64,000 nt of DNA from Effrenium voratum (taxonomy: Eukaryota > Sar > Dinophyceae > Suessiales > Symbiodiniaceae), in assembly GCA_963377175.1 (NCBI GenBank), contig CAUJNA010000193.1, positions 179,501 through 243,500 of the forward strand. Reading direction: 5' to 3'. Positions within the stretch are counted from its first letter, which is position 1, and each line of letters starts with the position of its first letter. Below, piece by piece: positions 23,685-35,027 of this stretch. The notes below the pieces were generated by a model. That model saw only the letters and a program-made list of their open reading frames with translations, searched no databases and had not been told where the DNA came from. Made by a program: the position numbers and the translations under genes.

Positions 23685-25435
23685 ATGGCAGTCTTCGTGA
23701 ACGGCTTTGACTTCGACACGCCCGAGAGCACACTGCACTCCCATTTTTCCTCGGTAGGATCTATCAAGGACGTGCGTTTCCTTGGCAAGGGCAGTGCGGT
23801 GGTGGAGTATGATAGTTTTGAGGATGCCGAACAAGCGGTCGATGAGCTCAACAACTCGACCATGGAAGGCAACCGACGATACGTGACCGTGAGGCTTGAC
23901 GGCAAGGGCAAAGGCAAGGGCAAGGAGAACGCAAAGGGAAAGGACTACGGCAAGGGAAAGGACTACGGCAAGTACGGCAAGGGCCAGGAGATCGGCAAAG
24001 GCAGGTCTGACAAGGGCAAGTCCCGCCAGGACATAGATGGAAAAGTAAGGTGCCGGTTCGCACTGTTAACACAGTTTGAAACTCCCCTGTGCTCGGCTGT
24101 CCCCGAGTTTGCCCCAAACGCCAGAAGAAAAAGCTTGAGAAAGCGGTCGCCCACGCAAACAGCACGCCAACTCGAGGAGCCCGCCTACTTCGACGGCGAG
24201 TTGCTGAGCGGAACCGTGGCCAAGTTCATGGATGAGCAGGGCTTCGGCGTCCTGGCTCGATTTCTGTCACCCTATGTCAGTGCAACATCGCCATGGGGAC
24301 ATGATTTGCAAAGGGGGCCCTGCCCACTTCCAGGTTCATTGGTGGAAAGGCAGCCCTGAAATGTCAATCACTCCTACCCAGATTTTAGCCCTCATGTTGT
24401 TTGAACGTGTAGGATTACGTAGTATGTCGTGACCGTTTGGGCGAGTGTGCCTTCTCCAATTGAACTTCAGCGCGTTGCGTTGGCCATTGAAGCGTATCTG
24501 CAGGAACAAGGTGCATTTTGAAGGTCGATTCTTGCGCGATAAGGTTCACAGGACTACTCAGCGTGAGCGTGAAGACAAGTTCTAGATCTTTCATTTGACC
24601 AAGATGTGCATTCACACAATCTTGAGTGCTTTTTCACATAGGGGGTGTTCCAGAAATTCCATGTGTTGCATTTTTGAACAGGCCTAGATAAAATGTGTCC
24701 ATGAAGTGTGTTCATCATGTGTCACGTGCTTGGACACGACTTTATTGCAAAGCATCCAGCAATTGGTTCCTCAGCGATGTTACCTGCAGCCTTCAGAGGC
24801 CCCACTGCAACTGGGGCATGGGTCAAATTACTGGGGCGATGAAGCGAACTGCTGCCACCATCAACCATCTTGGGCACCGACCATTGGAAGTCTGTGCAGA
24901 TGTTGGAGACAACATCATGGCCTCACGATGTCCCACGATTCAGCCCGCAACGATGTTCCCCATCGTCCACTAGCAAAACCAAAGCACTTCAAGATACTTC
25001 AAGGCTGTTTCGTCCAGGCAACACGCCCCTTTGATATCTCGAAGACCCTCTGGAACCGGCTCAAAGCTTCCGCAGGGTTCATCTCGCCGGACAATGGCAA
25101 CCAAGACGTCTACGTGCACTTCACCGCCATCACGGGCTCTGGCCATCGCAGCTCGGCACATTGCACGACCTTTCGACGGCCCTGACGATCAAACTCGCCC
25201 CGCTGACAAAACACCGACCCTTCCGTGCTATCTTGGGGCCAGAATGGAGGTTAGACTCCATTGGAGGTTTCTTCATGGTTGAAAAAATTGCCATCTTCCC
25301 CTTGGCCCTGTGGCTAATGGATCCGCGATTTGAGGCACGCTCAGAGCTGGGCAGTCTGTGAGCTACGGCCTGGGAGCGGATGCCAAAGGGAAAGGCAAGG
25401 GCAAGGGCAAGGCGGTCTACGTTGAGCCTCACTGA
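23685..25435 (+). CDS. RRM + cold-shock domain RNA-binding protein, array copy 3
   Basis: Exons 23685-24044, 24177-24246, 25076-25150 and 25335-25435 encode 201 residues. The linker has the SRQD form of copy 1, with Met changed to Ile (DIDGK). The RRM has SFEDAEQAVDELN. The cold-shock loop has GHRS where other copies have GYRS, and GQSV for GQAV. Intron 1 is again 132 bases and in frame. Intron 3 is the shortest (184 bases). GC donors are retained. All domains are intact, so no sign of pseudogenisation. Confidence 0.86.
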
Positions 25436-27148
25436 GCTCCGTTCGCAGACGTGCTGTGTTAATGTCCCACGGTTGTCCGAGAGAAGTTGTTGGCAACATA
25501 TCTTATAGCAGAGCAGATTTGTGCCTGTTCAACTGCTTAGGCTTCAGGATGCATCGTGGTTTGCTTGTGACAATACAAAGAAGGGAGCAAGCACTAGCAT
25601 GGCTGCCTTGATGTCGAGGGGTGATAAGGAATGCGAATTCATCACATTTTTGAGGCAGCATGAGTCAACACGTGCTGTACAGAGAGTTTGCTGTGATTTG
25701 CGTAGTTTTGCAGCAGATGAAGTGGAGTTGCCAGATGAGCCGTTTTTTGTTTTTGTTTTTCTGTGCGTGCACGTGAGTCGTTTGCTCGATGTTCTATCGG
25801 CATGTATGGAAATTCTGGCTGCCACAAATTGCATGCGTTTACTTTGAACTTCCCGATGTGAGAGAGTACCCTCAGCATGTTTGCTGGGATTTATTGGGAA
25901 GCGGCAAGGAGCGTCAAGGTTGCGTCAAGGCTCGCTGACGTGAAGAAATGAAGACGATTAGAGGCATTCACAGCTGGAATTTCAAAATAGTGGGGGCTGC
26001 TTCCGTGTTGTCCTGCTTCCTGTCAAACACGGCAGGTCACGATTGCTCAAATTGAAGGATGTTGAGAGAACCGGATAGCAACGGCGCGATGCAGAGACAG
26101 CGCAGAATTTCCAGGTTTAGTACTGTTGCCCACTCGCTGGTTTGCACGGAGCCCGAAAAAGGTCAAGTTGCTCAATTCATCTCAATTCTTAGTCATCAAG
26201 CCCAGAGTACTTTGCAGGTGCCAGTGAGCCTTGATGCTGAGGGGTGATAAGGAATAGGAATTCGTCACGTTTTTGAGGCAGCATGAGTCAGCAAGTGCTG
26301 TACAGAGGTTTGGCTGTGCTTTGCGCAGTTTTTGCAGAGGCGGAGTCCGGTGCCAGCTCCAGTTCCCACTGCACCGACTGCACCGTGCTACCAAGATGGG
26401 TGGGTTGGCAGGTTGGCAGGTTGGCAGGTCAGGTTGGCAGGTTGGCAGGTTGGCAGGTTGGCAGGTTGGCAGGTTGGCAGGTTGGCAGGTGCATGTGCCC
26501 CAGGTGGTGACGCCACATTGGCCGGCACCTGCCGCACGCTTCCAGGATACCCTGGGCTCCCCGAGCACCCCGGGCTCCCCGGGCCCCAGGCTTTCCGGGC
26601 TCCCCGAGCACCCGGCGCACGTCCCCCACGCCACCGGTGAACATTCCGGTGCCAGGCCAAAGAACGCGTCGAGGCTTTCGAAACGACAGCGGCGAATGGG
26701 CTGGTTCAGTGTCAGCGTTGGGAAGTGTTGGTGCACAGGTATTGCCATCCGCATGGGAGCAGTATGCTGATCTTATTTTGACTTGTGCACCACAGTGCCC
26801 ACGATCGAAAAGCTCGGAACGGGAGGCAACTCTGCCAGAGTTGCTTTCCACATGGATTCATATCCTATTATGGAAATGCCGTCTGCGAGTGGAAAAAGGC
26901 GCCTTTGGGGTGTTGCTGCGTTTCTTCCCGACTTGCGATTGTGGGGAGAATTCTTGCAGTCCCGTCATCCCATTATGGCATACATGCCGAAATGTCATTG
27001 CACAGGTGGATATGTATAGCTTTTTATACATGTATCTATGTGCATCAACACATACATGCACGCCACCCTTTTGCATCTAGCGGAGCATGAGATCACCTGC
27101 CTCAGCCATTTCAGTGCGAGCACAAAACGTGTGTCTTGCTTCCCAGTC
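25436..27148 (+). repeat. Array spacer 3
   Basis: As the other spacers but with a ~60-base deletion near 25955-25985 shared with spacer 4, and an interrupted minisatellite. Confidence 0.8.
26404..26488 (+). repeat. 8-bp minisatellite, 10 units plus a 5-base remnant (spacer 3)
   Basis: Three units, a truncated unit GTCAG at 26428-26432, then seven units of GTTGGCAG. The 85-base length is not a multiple of three. Confidence 0.95.
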
Positions 27149-28899
27149 ATGGCAGTCTTCGTGAACGGCTTTGACTTCGACACGCCTGAGAGCACACTGC
27201 ACTCCCATTTTTCCTCGGTAGGATCTATCAAGGACGTGCGTTTCCTTGGCAAGGGCAGTGCGGTGGTGGAGTATGATAGTCTTCAGGATGCCGAACAAGC
27301 GGTCGATGAGCTCAACAACTCGACCATGGAAGGCAACCGACGATATGTGACCGTGAGGCTTGACGGCAAGGGCAAAGGCAAGGGCAAGGAGAACGGAAAG
27401 GGAAAGGACTACGGCAAGGGAAAGGACTACGGCAAGTACGGCAAGGGCCAGGAGATCGGCAAAGGCAGGTCTGACAAGGGCAAGTCCAGCAAGAGCCAGG
27501 ACATGGATGGAAAAGTAAGGTGCCGGTTCGCACGGTTAACACAGTTTGAAACTCCCCTGTGCTCGGTTGTCCCCGAGTTTGCCCCAAATGCCAGAAGAGA
27601 AAGCTTGAGAAAGCGGTCGCCCACGCAAACAGCACGCCAACTCGAGGAGCCCGCCTACTTCGACGGCGAGTTGCTGAGCGGAACCGTGGCCAAGTTCATG
27701 GATGAGCAGGGCTTCGGCGTCCTGGCTCGATTTCTGTCACCCTATGCCAGTGGAACATCGCCATGGGGGCATGATTTGCAAAGGGGGCCCTGCCCACTTC
27801 CAGGTTCATTGGTGGAAAGGCAGCCCTGAAATGTCAATCACTCCTACCCAGATTTTAGCCCTCATGTTGTTTGAACGTGTAGGAGTACGTAGTATGTGAT
27901 GTGACCGTTTGGGCGAGTGTGCCTTCTCCAATTGAACTTCAGCGCGTTGCGTTGGCCATTGAAGCGAACCTGCAGGAACAGGTTGCATTTTGAAGCTCGA
28001 TTCTTGCGTGACGAGGTTCATGGAACTATTTAGCGTGAAGACGAGTTCTAGATCTTCCATTTCACCGCGATGTGCATTCACACAAATGTTTCCTGCAGCC
28101 TTCAGAGGCCCCACTGCAACTGGGGCAGGGGTCAAATTACTGGGGCGATGAAGCGAACTGCTGCCACCATCAACCATCTTGGGGCACCGACCATTGGAAG
28201 CTCTGTGCAGATGTTGGAGACAACATCATGGCCTCACGATGTCCCACGATTCAGCCCGCAACGATGTTCCCCATCGTCCACTAGCAAAACCAAAGCACTT
28301 CAAGATACTTCAAGGCTGTTTCGTCCAGGCAACACGCCCCTTTGATATCTCGAAGACCCTCTGGAACCGGCCCAAAGCTTCCGCAGGGTTCATCTCGCCG
28401 GACAATGGCAACCAAGAGGTCTTCGTTCACTTCACCGCCATCGCGGGCTCTGGCTATCGCAGCTCGGCCCATTGGACGACCGTTCGATGGCCCGGACGGT
28501 CAAATTCTACTAGCCATCCAAAAAGCGACCCATGCAAACGGGCCTGTTGTTTTCGCTGCAAGGCACCTCCGAAACTGCTTTTGCTGAGCGTCTAAGCAGT
28601 GGCCGCCAGGTCATTGAACTAGGAGTTCCTTGGACTGCCATTCTCGAGTACGTTGGACTCCATTGGAGGTTTCTTCATGGTTGGTAGAGGATCAGTGGGG
28701 AATTGCCCCTAAACCGCTTGTTTGTTCACCCCAATCAAGTGTTATGGTGTCAGATATGTGTGAGGGTGGCTCGGTACCTAATGCATCCGCGATTTGAGGC
28801 ACACTCAGAGCTGGGCAGGCTGTGAGCTACGGCCTGGGAGCGGATGCCAAAGGCAAAGGCAAGGGCAAGGGCAAAGCGGTCTACGTTGAGCCTCACTGA
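27149..28899 (+). CDS. RRM + cold-shock domain RNA-binding protein, array copy 4
   Basis: Exons 27149-27514, 27647-27716, 28387-28461 and 28799-28899 encode 203 residues. Cold-shock RNP2 is VFVHF instead of VYVHF, a conservative aromatic exchange, and is preceded by Glu for Asp. Intron 1 is 132 bases and in frame. Intron 2 (670 bases) lacks a segment present in copies 1-3. GC donors for introns 2 and 3 are kept. Predicted function as for copy 1. Confidence 0.87.
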
Positions 28900-29869
28900 G
28901 CTCCGTTCGCAGACGTGCTGTGTTAATGTCCCACGGTTGTCCGAGAGACGTTGTTGGCAACATATCTTATAGAAGAGCAGATTTGTGCCTGTTCAACGTC
29001 TTAAGCTTCAGGATGCATTGTGGTTTGCTTGTGACAGTACAAAGAAGGGAGCAAGCACTAGCATGGCTGCCTTGATGTCGAGGGGTGATAAGGAATGCGA
29101 ATTCATCACAATTTTGAGGCAGCATGAGTCAACACGTGCTGTACAGCGTTTTTGCTGTGATTTGCGTAGTTTTGCAGCAGATGAAGTGGAGTTGCCAGAT
29201 GAGCCGTTTTTTGTTTTTGTTTTTTTCTGTGCGTGCACGTGAGTCGTTTGCTCGATGTTCTATCGGCATGTATGGCAATTCTGGCTGCCACAAATTGCAT
29301 GCGTTTACTTTGAACTTCCCGATGTGAGAGAGTACCCTCAGCATGTTTGCTGGGATTTATTGGGAAGCGGCAAGGAGCGTCAAGGTTGCGTCAAGGCTCG
29401 CTGACGTGAAGAAATGAAGACGATTAGAGGCATTCACAGCTGGAATTTCAAAATAGTGGGGGCTGCTTCCGTGTTGTCCTGCTTCCTGTCAAACACGGCA
29501 GGTCACGATTGCTCAAATTGAAGGACGTTGAGAGAACCGGATAGCAACGGCGCGATGCAGAGACAGCGCAGAATTTCCAGGTTTAGTACTGTTGCCCACT
29601 CGCTGGTTTGCACGGAGCCCGAAAAAGGTCAACTTGCTCAATTCATCTCAATTATTAGTCATCAAGCCCAGAGTACTTTGCAGGTGCCAGTGAGCCTTGA
29701 TGCTGAGGGGTGATAAGGAATAGGAATTCGTCACGTTTTTGAGGCAGCATGAGTCAGCAAGTGCTGTACAGAGGTTTGGCTGTGCTTTGCGCAGTTTTTG
29801 CAGAGGCGGAGTCCGGTGCCAGCTCCAGTTCCCACTGCACCGACTGCACCGTGCTACCAAGATGGGTGG

Positions 29870-29941
29870 GTTGGCAGGTTGGCAGGTCGGCAGGTTGGCA
29901 GGTTGGCAGGTTGGCAGGTTGGCAGGTTGGCAGGTTGGCAG
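29870..29941 (+). repeat. 8-bp minisatellite, 9 units (spacer 4)
   Basis: Nine units of GTTGGCAG with unit 3 as GTCGGCAG. At 72 bases it keeps the flanking exon-like frame open. Confidence 0.95.
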
Positions 29942-30494
29942 GTGCATGTGCCCCAGGTGGTGACGCCACATTGGCCGGCACCTGCCGCACGCTTCCAGGA
30001 TACCCTGGGCTCCCCGAGCACCCCGGGCTCCCCGGGCCCCAGGCTTTCCGGGCTCCCCGAGCACCCGGCGCACGTCCCCCACGCCACCGGTGAACATTCC
30101 GGTGCCAGGCCAAAGAACGCGTCGAGGCTTTCGAAACGACAGCGGCGAATGGGCTGGTTCAGTGTCAGCGTTGGGAAGTGTTGGTGCACAGGTATTGCCA
30201 TCCGCATGGGAGCAGTATGCTGATCTTATTTTGACTTGTGCACCACAGTGCCCACGATCGAAAAGCTCGGAACGGGAGGCAACTCTGCCAGAGTTGCTTT
30301 CCACATGGATTCATATCCTGTTATGGAAATGTCGTCTGCGAGTGGAAAAAGGCGCCTTTGGGGTGTTGCTGCGTTTCTTCCCGACTTGCGATTGTGGGGA
30401 GAATTCTTGCAGTCCCGTCATTTTATTATGGCATACATGCCGAAATGTCATTGCACAGGTGGATATGTATAGCTTGTATACGTGTGTCTATGTG

Positions 30495-31048
30495 GGGGCC
30501 GTCCGTAATTGTATTAACAGCGGCAACTTGTTGAACCGCGCGATTGGAAAAACTCGAGCCGCGAAAGGCCGACGATTGGACCGCGAAGGGGCAACGCAAT
30601 TATTGTGAATTCAGACGCTGCATGGTGTTTAGATTGTGCTCCCGACGCACGTCTCGCTCATTTTGACTGCACGCGCTCGCGGAACAGTTTCTTCTTGAAA
30701 GCTGTATGTTGATTTCGCCTGTCCAGGTTCAGGCTGTGCTGTCTAAATCTGCTTTTCGGCCAAGACTGGAAGCTGAAAACCAAAGTTTCGCCGCCGAGTT
30801 CCGCGATTGGACCGCAGTTGGGCGACGATTGGACGGCGGTTGGACGAATTTCACCAGCGAGGCCCTTCCCATCCGAGCTACGTCACGTCCTTCCAGTTTC
30901 CAGGTATGGATGGAGGAAGGCCAGCGCTTCAGATAATAGCAGCGATGACCAACGTTGCTCCGCGAGTGGAATCTGTGGGGCCGCGATTGGATCGCGATTG
31001 GCCGGCAATTGGGGGGTCCCCAGGCAAAGTAATTTTGTACAACCCCCC
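30495..31048. mobile_element. 554-bp MITE-like insertion with 5-bp target duplication
   Basis: Compared with the other spacers, 554 bases interrupt the sequence at CTATGTG. ATGTG is present on both sides (30490-30494 and 31049-31053). The element begins GGGGGCCG and ends CAACCCCCC, giving a 5-6 base G/C terminal inverted repeat. Inside, a CGATTGGA-like motif recurs (near 30563, 30803, 30827, 30984, 30995). No transposase frame is visible, so it would be non-autonomous. Confidence 0.65.
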
Positions 31049-31161
31049 ATGTGTATCAAGACATACATGCACGCCACCTTTGTGCATCTACCGGAGCATA
31101 AGATCGGCTGCCTCAGCCATTTTAGTGCAAGCACAACACACGTTTCTTGCTGCACCCAGTC

Positions 31162-33120
31162 ATGGCAGTCTTCGTGAACGGCTTTGACTTCGACACGCCT
31201 GAGAGCACACTGCACTCCCATTTTTCCTCGGTGGGGTCTATCAAGGATGTGCGTTTCCTTGGCAAGGGCAGTGCGGTGGTGGAGTATGATAGCATTGACG
31301 ATGCCGAACAAGCGGTTGAGGAACTCAACAACTCGACCATGGAAGGCAACCGACGATATGTGACCGTGAGGCTTGACGGCAAGGGCAAAGGCAAGGGCAA
31401 GGAGAACGGAAAGGGAAAGGAGTACGGCAAGGGAAAGGACTACGGCAAGTACGGCAAGGGCCAGGAGATCGGCAAAGGCAGGTCTGACAAGGGCAAGTCC
31501 AGCAAGAGCCAGGACATGGATGGAAAAGTAAGGTGCCGGTTCGCACGGTTAACACAGTTTGAAACTCCCCTGTGCTCGGCTGTCTCCACTCGTAGGGTCG
31601 GTGTTGAAGGGATTTCACGAAAATGCCAAGTGGTCTTGCCGAAAGGTCTGCGCACGCTGCCGTAACCCAACAATTAGGGACCATCTTTCTTCGGCAGTAT
31701 TCTCATAAGGTCAGAAGGCATACCCCCCATGGTTTTCAGATAGTTCCACGCATGGCAACCACCTGAAGAGAAAGTTTGACAAAGCAGTCGCCCACGCAAA
31801 CAGCACGCCAACTCGAGGAGCCCGCCTACTTCGACGGCGAGTTGCTGAGCGGAACCGTGGCCAAGTTCATGGATGAGCAGGGCTTCGGCGTCCTGGCTCG
31901 ATTTCTGTCACCCTCCATGCCAGTGCAACATCGCCATGGGGACATGATTTGCAAAGGGGGCCCTGCCCACTTCCAGGTTCATTGGTGGAAAGGCAGCCCT
32001 GAAATGTCAATCACTCCTACCCAGATTTTAGCCCTCATGTTGTTTGAACGTGTAGGATTACGTAGTATGTCATGTGACCGTTTGGGTGAGTGTGCCTTCT
32101 CCTATTGAGCTTCAGCGCGTCGCGTTGGCCATTCAGGCGAACCTGCAGGAACATGTTACATTTTGAAGGTCAATTATTGCGCGATAAGGTTCATGGAACT
32201 ACTCAGCGTGAAGACAAGTTCTAGATCTTCCTTTTCACCGCGATGTGCATTCACACAATCTTGAGTGCTTTTTGAAACAAGGGGTGTTCCAGAAATTCCA
32301 TGTGTTGCTTTTTTTGGACGGGGCCTACATAAAATGTCTCCATGAAGTGTGTTCATGTGATCCGGCAAATGTTTCCTCGGCAATGTTCCTGCAGCCTTCA
32401 GAGGCCCCACTTCAACTGGGGCATGGGTCAAATTTAGCCTCACGATGTGCCACGATTCAGCCCGCAATCCCCGTGTTGCACTGGCAACACTACTTCAAGA
32501 TACTTTAAGTCTGTTTAGTCCAGGCAACACGCCCCTTTAATGGGCGCGAAGACCCTCTGGAACCGGCCCAAAGCTTCCGCAGGGTTCATCTCGCCGGACA
32601 ATGGCAACCAAGACGTCTACGTGCACTTCACCGCCATCTCAGGCTCTGGCTATCGCAGCTCGGCGCATTGGACGACCTTTCGACGCACCGCCGACAAAAC
32701 TCTCATTGCCTCAAACTGACCCTTCCGTGCTATCTTGGGGCCAGAATGGAGGGCAATGGTCAAATATGGGCCGCCAATTTTGAGTTGCTCTATCGGCGAC
32801 TTGGGGCATCAGAGCCATCCGAAAAGCGACCTATGCAAACGGGCCTGTTGTCTTCGCTGCAAGGCACCTCAGAGACTGCTTTCGCCGAGCCCAGAAGTAG
32901 TGTAGGAATTCCCTGGACTTTCATTCTCGAGCACGTTGGACTCCATTGGAGGTTTCTTCATGGTTGAAAATTTTGCCCACTTCCCCTTGGCCCTGTGGCT
33001 AATCGATCCGCGATTTGAGGCACGCTCCGAGCTGGGCAGGCTGTGAGCTACGGCATGGGAGCGGATGCCAAAGGCAAAGGCAAGGGCAAGGGCAAGGCGG
33101 TCTACGTTGAGCCTCACTGA
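31162..33120 (+). CDS. RRM + cold-shock domain RNA-binding protein, array copy 5
   Basis: Exons 31162-31527, 31818-31887, 32583-32657 and 33020-33120 encode 203 residues. The linker has one Asp-to-Glu change and the cold-shock loop has TAISGSG. Exon 4 shows two synonymous changes (ACG for ACA, CGA for AGA) against copy 1. Intron 1 is 290 bases, carrying about 180 bases unrelated to the insertion in copy 1. GC donors are kept. This copy has the closest match to the spliced leader (CCATTTT form, 31111-31131). Confidence 0.86.
31584..31765. mobile_element. Copy-specific insertion in intron 1 of array copy 5
   Basis: About 180 bases replace a ~30-base stretch between GCTCGGCTGTC and GAAGAGAAAG. 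Unlike the copy 1 insertion it has no obvious internal repeats. It introduces stops, so intron 1 of this copy must be spliced to make the full protein. Terminal structure unclear. Confidence 0.45.
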
Positions 33121-34120
33121 GCTCCGTTTACAGACGTGCTGTGTTAATGTCCCACGGTTGTCGGAGAGACGTTGTAGGTAACATATCTTATAGCATACTA
33201 GCTCTGTGCCTGTTCAACTGCTTAAACTTCAGGATGCATCGTGGTTTGCTTGTGACAATACAAAGAAGGGAGCAAGCACTAGCATGGCTGCCTTGATGAG
33301 GGGTGATAAGGAATGCTAATTCATCACATTTTTGAGGCAGCATGAGTCAACACGTGCTGTACAGAGATTTTGCTGTGATCTGCGTAGCTTTGCAGCAGAT
33401 GAGGTGGAGTTTGTGATGAGTTTTTGCGTTGGCCAGATGAGCCGGAGTTTTTTGCGTTCACACGTGAGTCATGTAGTTGTTGTTTTTTTCTGTCCGCAGG
33501 TATTGTTTGAGGAAAGGCCGGCAAGTCGGGCGTGCGCGCGAATTGCACGTCTAGAACCTTTGAATCCCTTCCCGATGTCAGAATATGCCCTCAACATGTT
33601 TTGTGCTGGGATTCATTGGGAAGCGTCAAGGTTACATCAAGGCTCACTGACGTGAAGGATCTAAGAGCTTCCTGCACGGACAGCTGGATTTGAGGGTTGA
33701 GATTTTCAGGTGCTGTTTTGTTGATGCAATTCCGACGTTGGTTCTCATGCTTTCTAAAAGGGCAGGTCACCACTCAAATTCAATATTGAAACAAACGGGG
33801 CGATGCAGAGACATAGGCTTTCATGGCCTTGCGGCGGTACCCGGAGATGTTTGTTGTTTGTTTCGCACTCGGAGTTGTTGCACAGCCAAACGCACGGAAC
33901 CCGCAAAAAGGTCAACTTGCACAAAGTTTAGTCATGAAGCCCAGACTATATTTCTGGTGCCAGTGAGCCTTGATGCTGAGGGGTGAGGAGGATTGCGAAT
34001 TTGTCAAATTTTTGAGGCAGCATGAGTCAGCACGTGCTGTACAGAGGTTTGGCTGTCATCTGCATAGCTTTGCAGCAGATGAGGTGGAGTATGAGTTTGT
34101 ATTCACTAGATGAGCCGGAG
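33121..34120 (+). repeat. Degenerate last spacer and right edge of the array
   Basis: Shares both copies of the GAGGGGTGATAAGG-type block (near 33297 and 33977) with the other spacers but is more diverged, and lacks the minisatellite and the exon-like remnant. Homology is lost after about 34100, marking the array boundary. Confidence 0.7.
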
Positions 34121-34885
34121 TTCGTGAATGCGTACACAAAAATATAATATCAAAAAAGAGCGCAAGTTTAAAGATGCCGCTTTTGCCGCGGAAAGCCGGC
34201 ATTTTTGCGAAGCTGGCCACATGTAGCGCCTGGCTTTCTGGGCAAGGGCCCGGTGGCGGCGCCAGGGCACCCTGACACATCTCCCTGGATATGGCAGCAG
34301 CATGTGGTTGGTTGGCATCTTACGGTGACAATTCTGTTCGTGTGGTTCTGGCTTTGAACTCAAGCGCAAAACAGCAACTTTTGAGGTAACCGAAGGCAAG
34401 GTCCGCCCGATCGAGCACGGAAAGCTGCGACGAAACACACCCTACACATACTTTATGCAAACAGACACAGTAAGTGGGGCATCTCTGCTACTTTGCCGTG
34501 GAGGGCAAGTGGCTTCACGAAAGGAAGAGAGATGAAGAGCGCGTTTGCAGGAGAATGCTGAAGGGCTACCGGCAAGTTCAATCGCGCCCAACGAATGATC
34601 AACACTGCACCAACAACTCGCCAAGTCTTTCCCAATACTAGAAGGTATTGAGTCAAAAGGCTGCTCTGAGTTTCCCAGCCTCTTTTGGATTGAGGTTTCG
34701 GCCGCCCTTTTTTTGTACGTTCCACACAAATTAAAAAAACAACATGCAGTCAGTCCACCCACACTGTTGGACGAAAACCCTGCACTGCTCGCATGGACGC
34801 ACACCCTATGAATACCGGGTTTAAAAAACAAAAATAACACCAATCCCAACTGGTGCCAGCGTGGATTTCGTCCATCTCGCGCCAG
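34121..34885. other. No supported gene
   Basis: A 158-codon minus ORF (34442-34918) has no domain or coding composition. Confidence 0.45.
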
Positions 34886-34943
34886 TCCGAGGTCTGGAAA
34901 GTCCTTTGAGGACACCATCGGCGAGGCAAGTGGCTGGCACTAG
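34886..34943 (+). CDS. Weak candidate exon
   Basis: Acceptor GCCAG ending at 34885; frame PRSGKSFEDTIGEASG, open to TAG at 34941-34943. Coding-like over about 15 codons. Could belong with the terminal exon at 35556. Confidence 0.28.
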
Positions 34944-34996
34944 TCCTGGGATGAGGGCAGCCTGTGCTTTTGGAAGGTGGTGTGTCTCTGTATGCC

Positions 34997-35000
<4 letters not shown>

Positions 35001-35027
<27 letters not shown>
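35001..35027. repeat. (TG)13 microsatellite
   Basis: Uninterrupted TG dinucleotide run; a shorter TG-rich stretch lies at about 35366-35381. Confidence 0.95.

Larger units (their letters stand above)
28900..31161 (+). repeat. Array spacer 4
   Basis: Largest spacer. It has the duplicated block, a 9-unit minisatellite and the 554-bp insertion described separately. Confidence 0.8.
15999..34120 (+). repeat. Tandem array of five ~3.5-4.0 kb units
   Basis: Five direct units. Distances between successive RRM start codons (16206, 20088, 23685, 27149, 31162) are 3882, 3597, 3464 and 4013 bases. Homology includes exons, introns and spacers, starting near 15999 and fading after about 34100. Size differences come from minisatellite length, insertions in intron 1 of copies 1 and 5, deletions in introns 2-3, and a 554-bp insertion in the fourth spacer. 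Confidence 0.95.

Noticed and set aside
19116..30304. Long ORFs with PTCQPANL or GRLAGWQV repeats in four spacers (up to 226 codons)
   Set aside because: Products of the 8-bp minisatellite, open in most frames. Only the relation of their flanks to the 15.5 kb exon is of interest.
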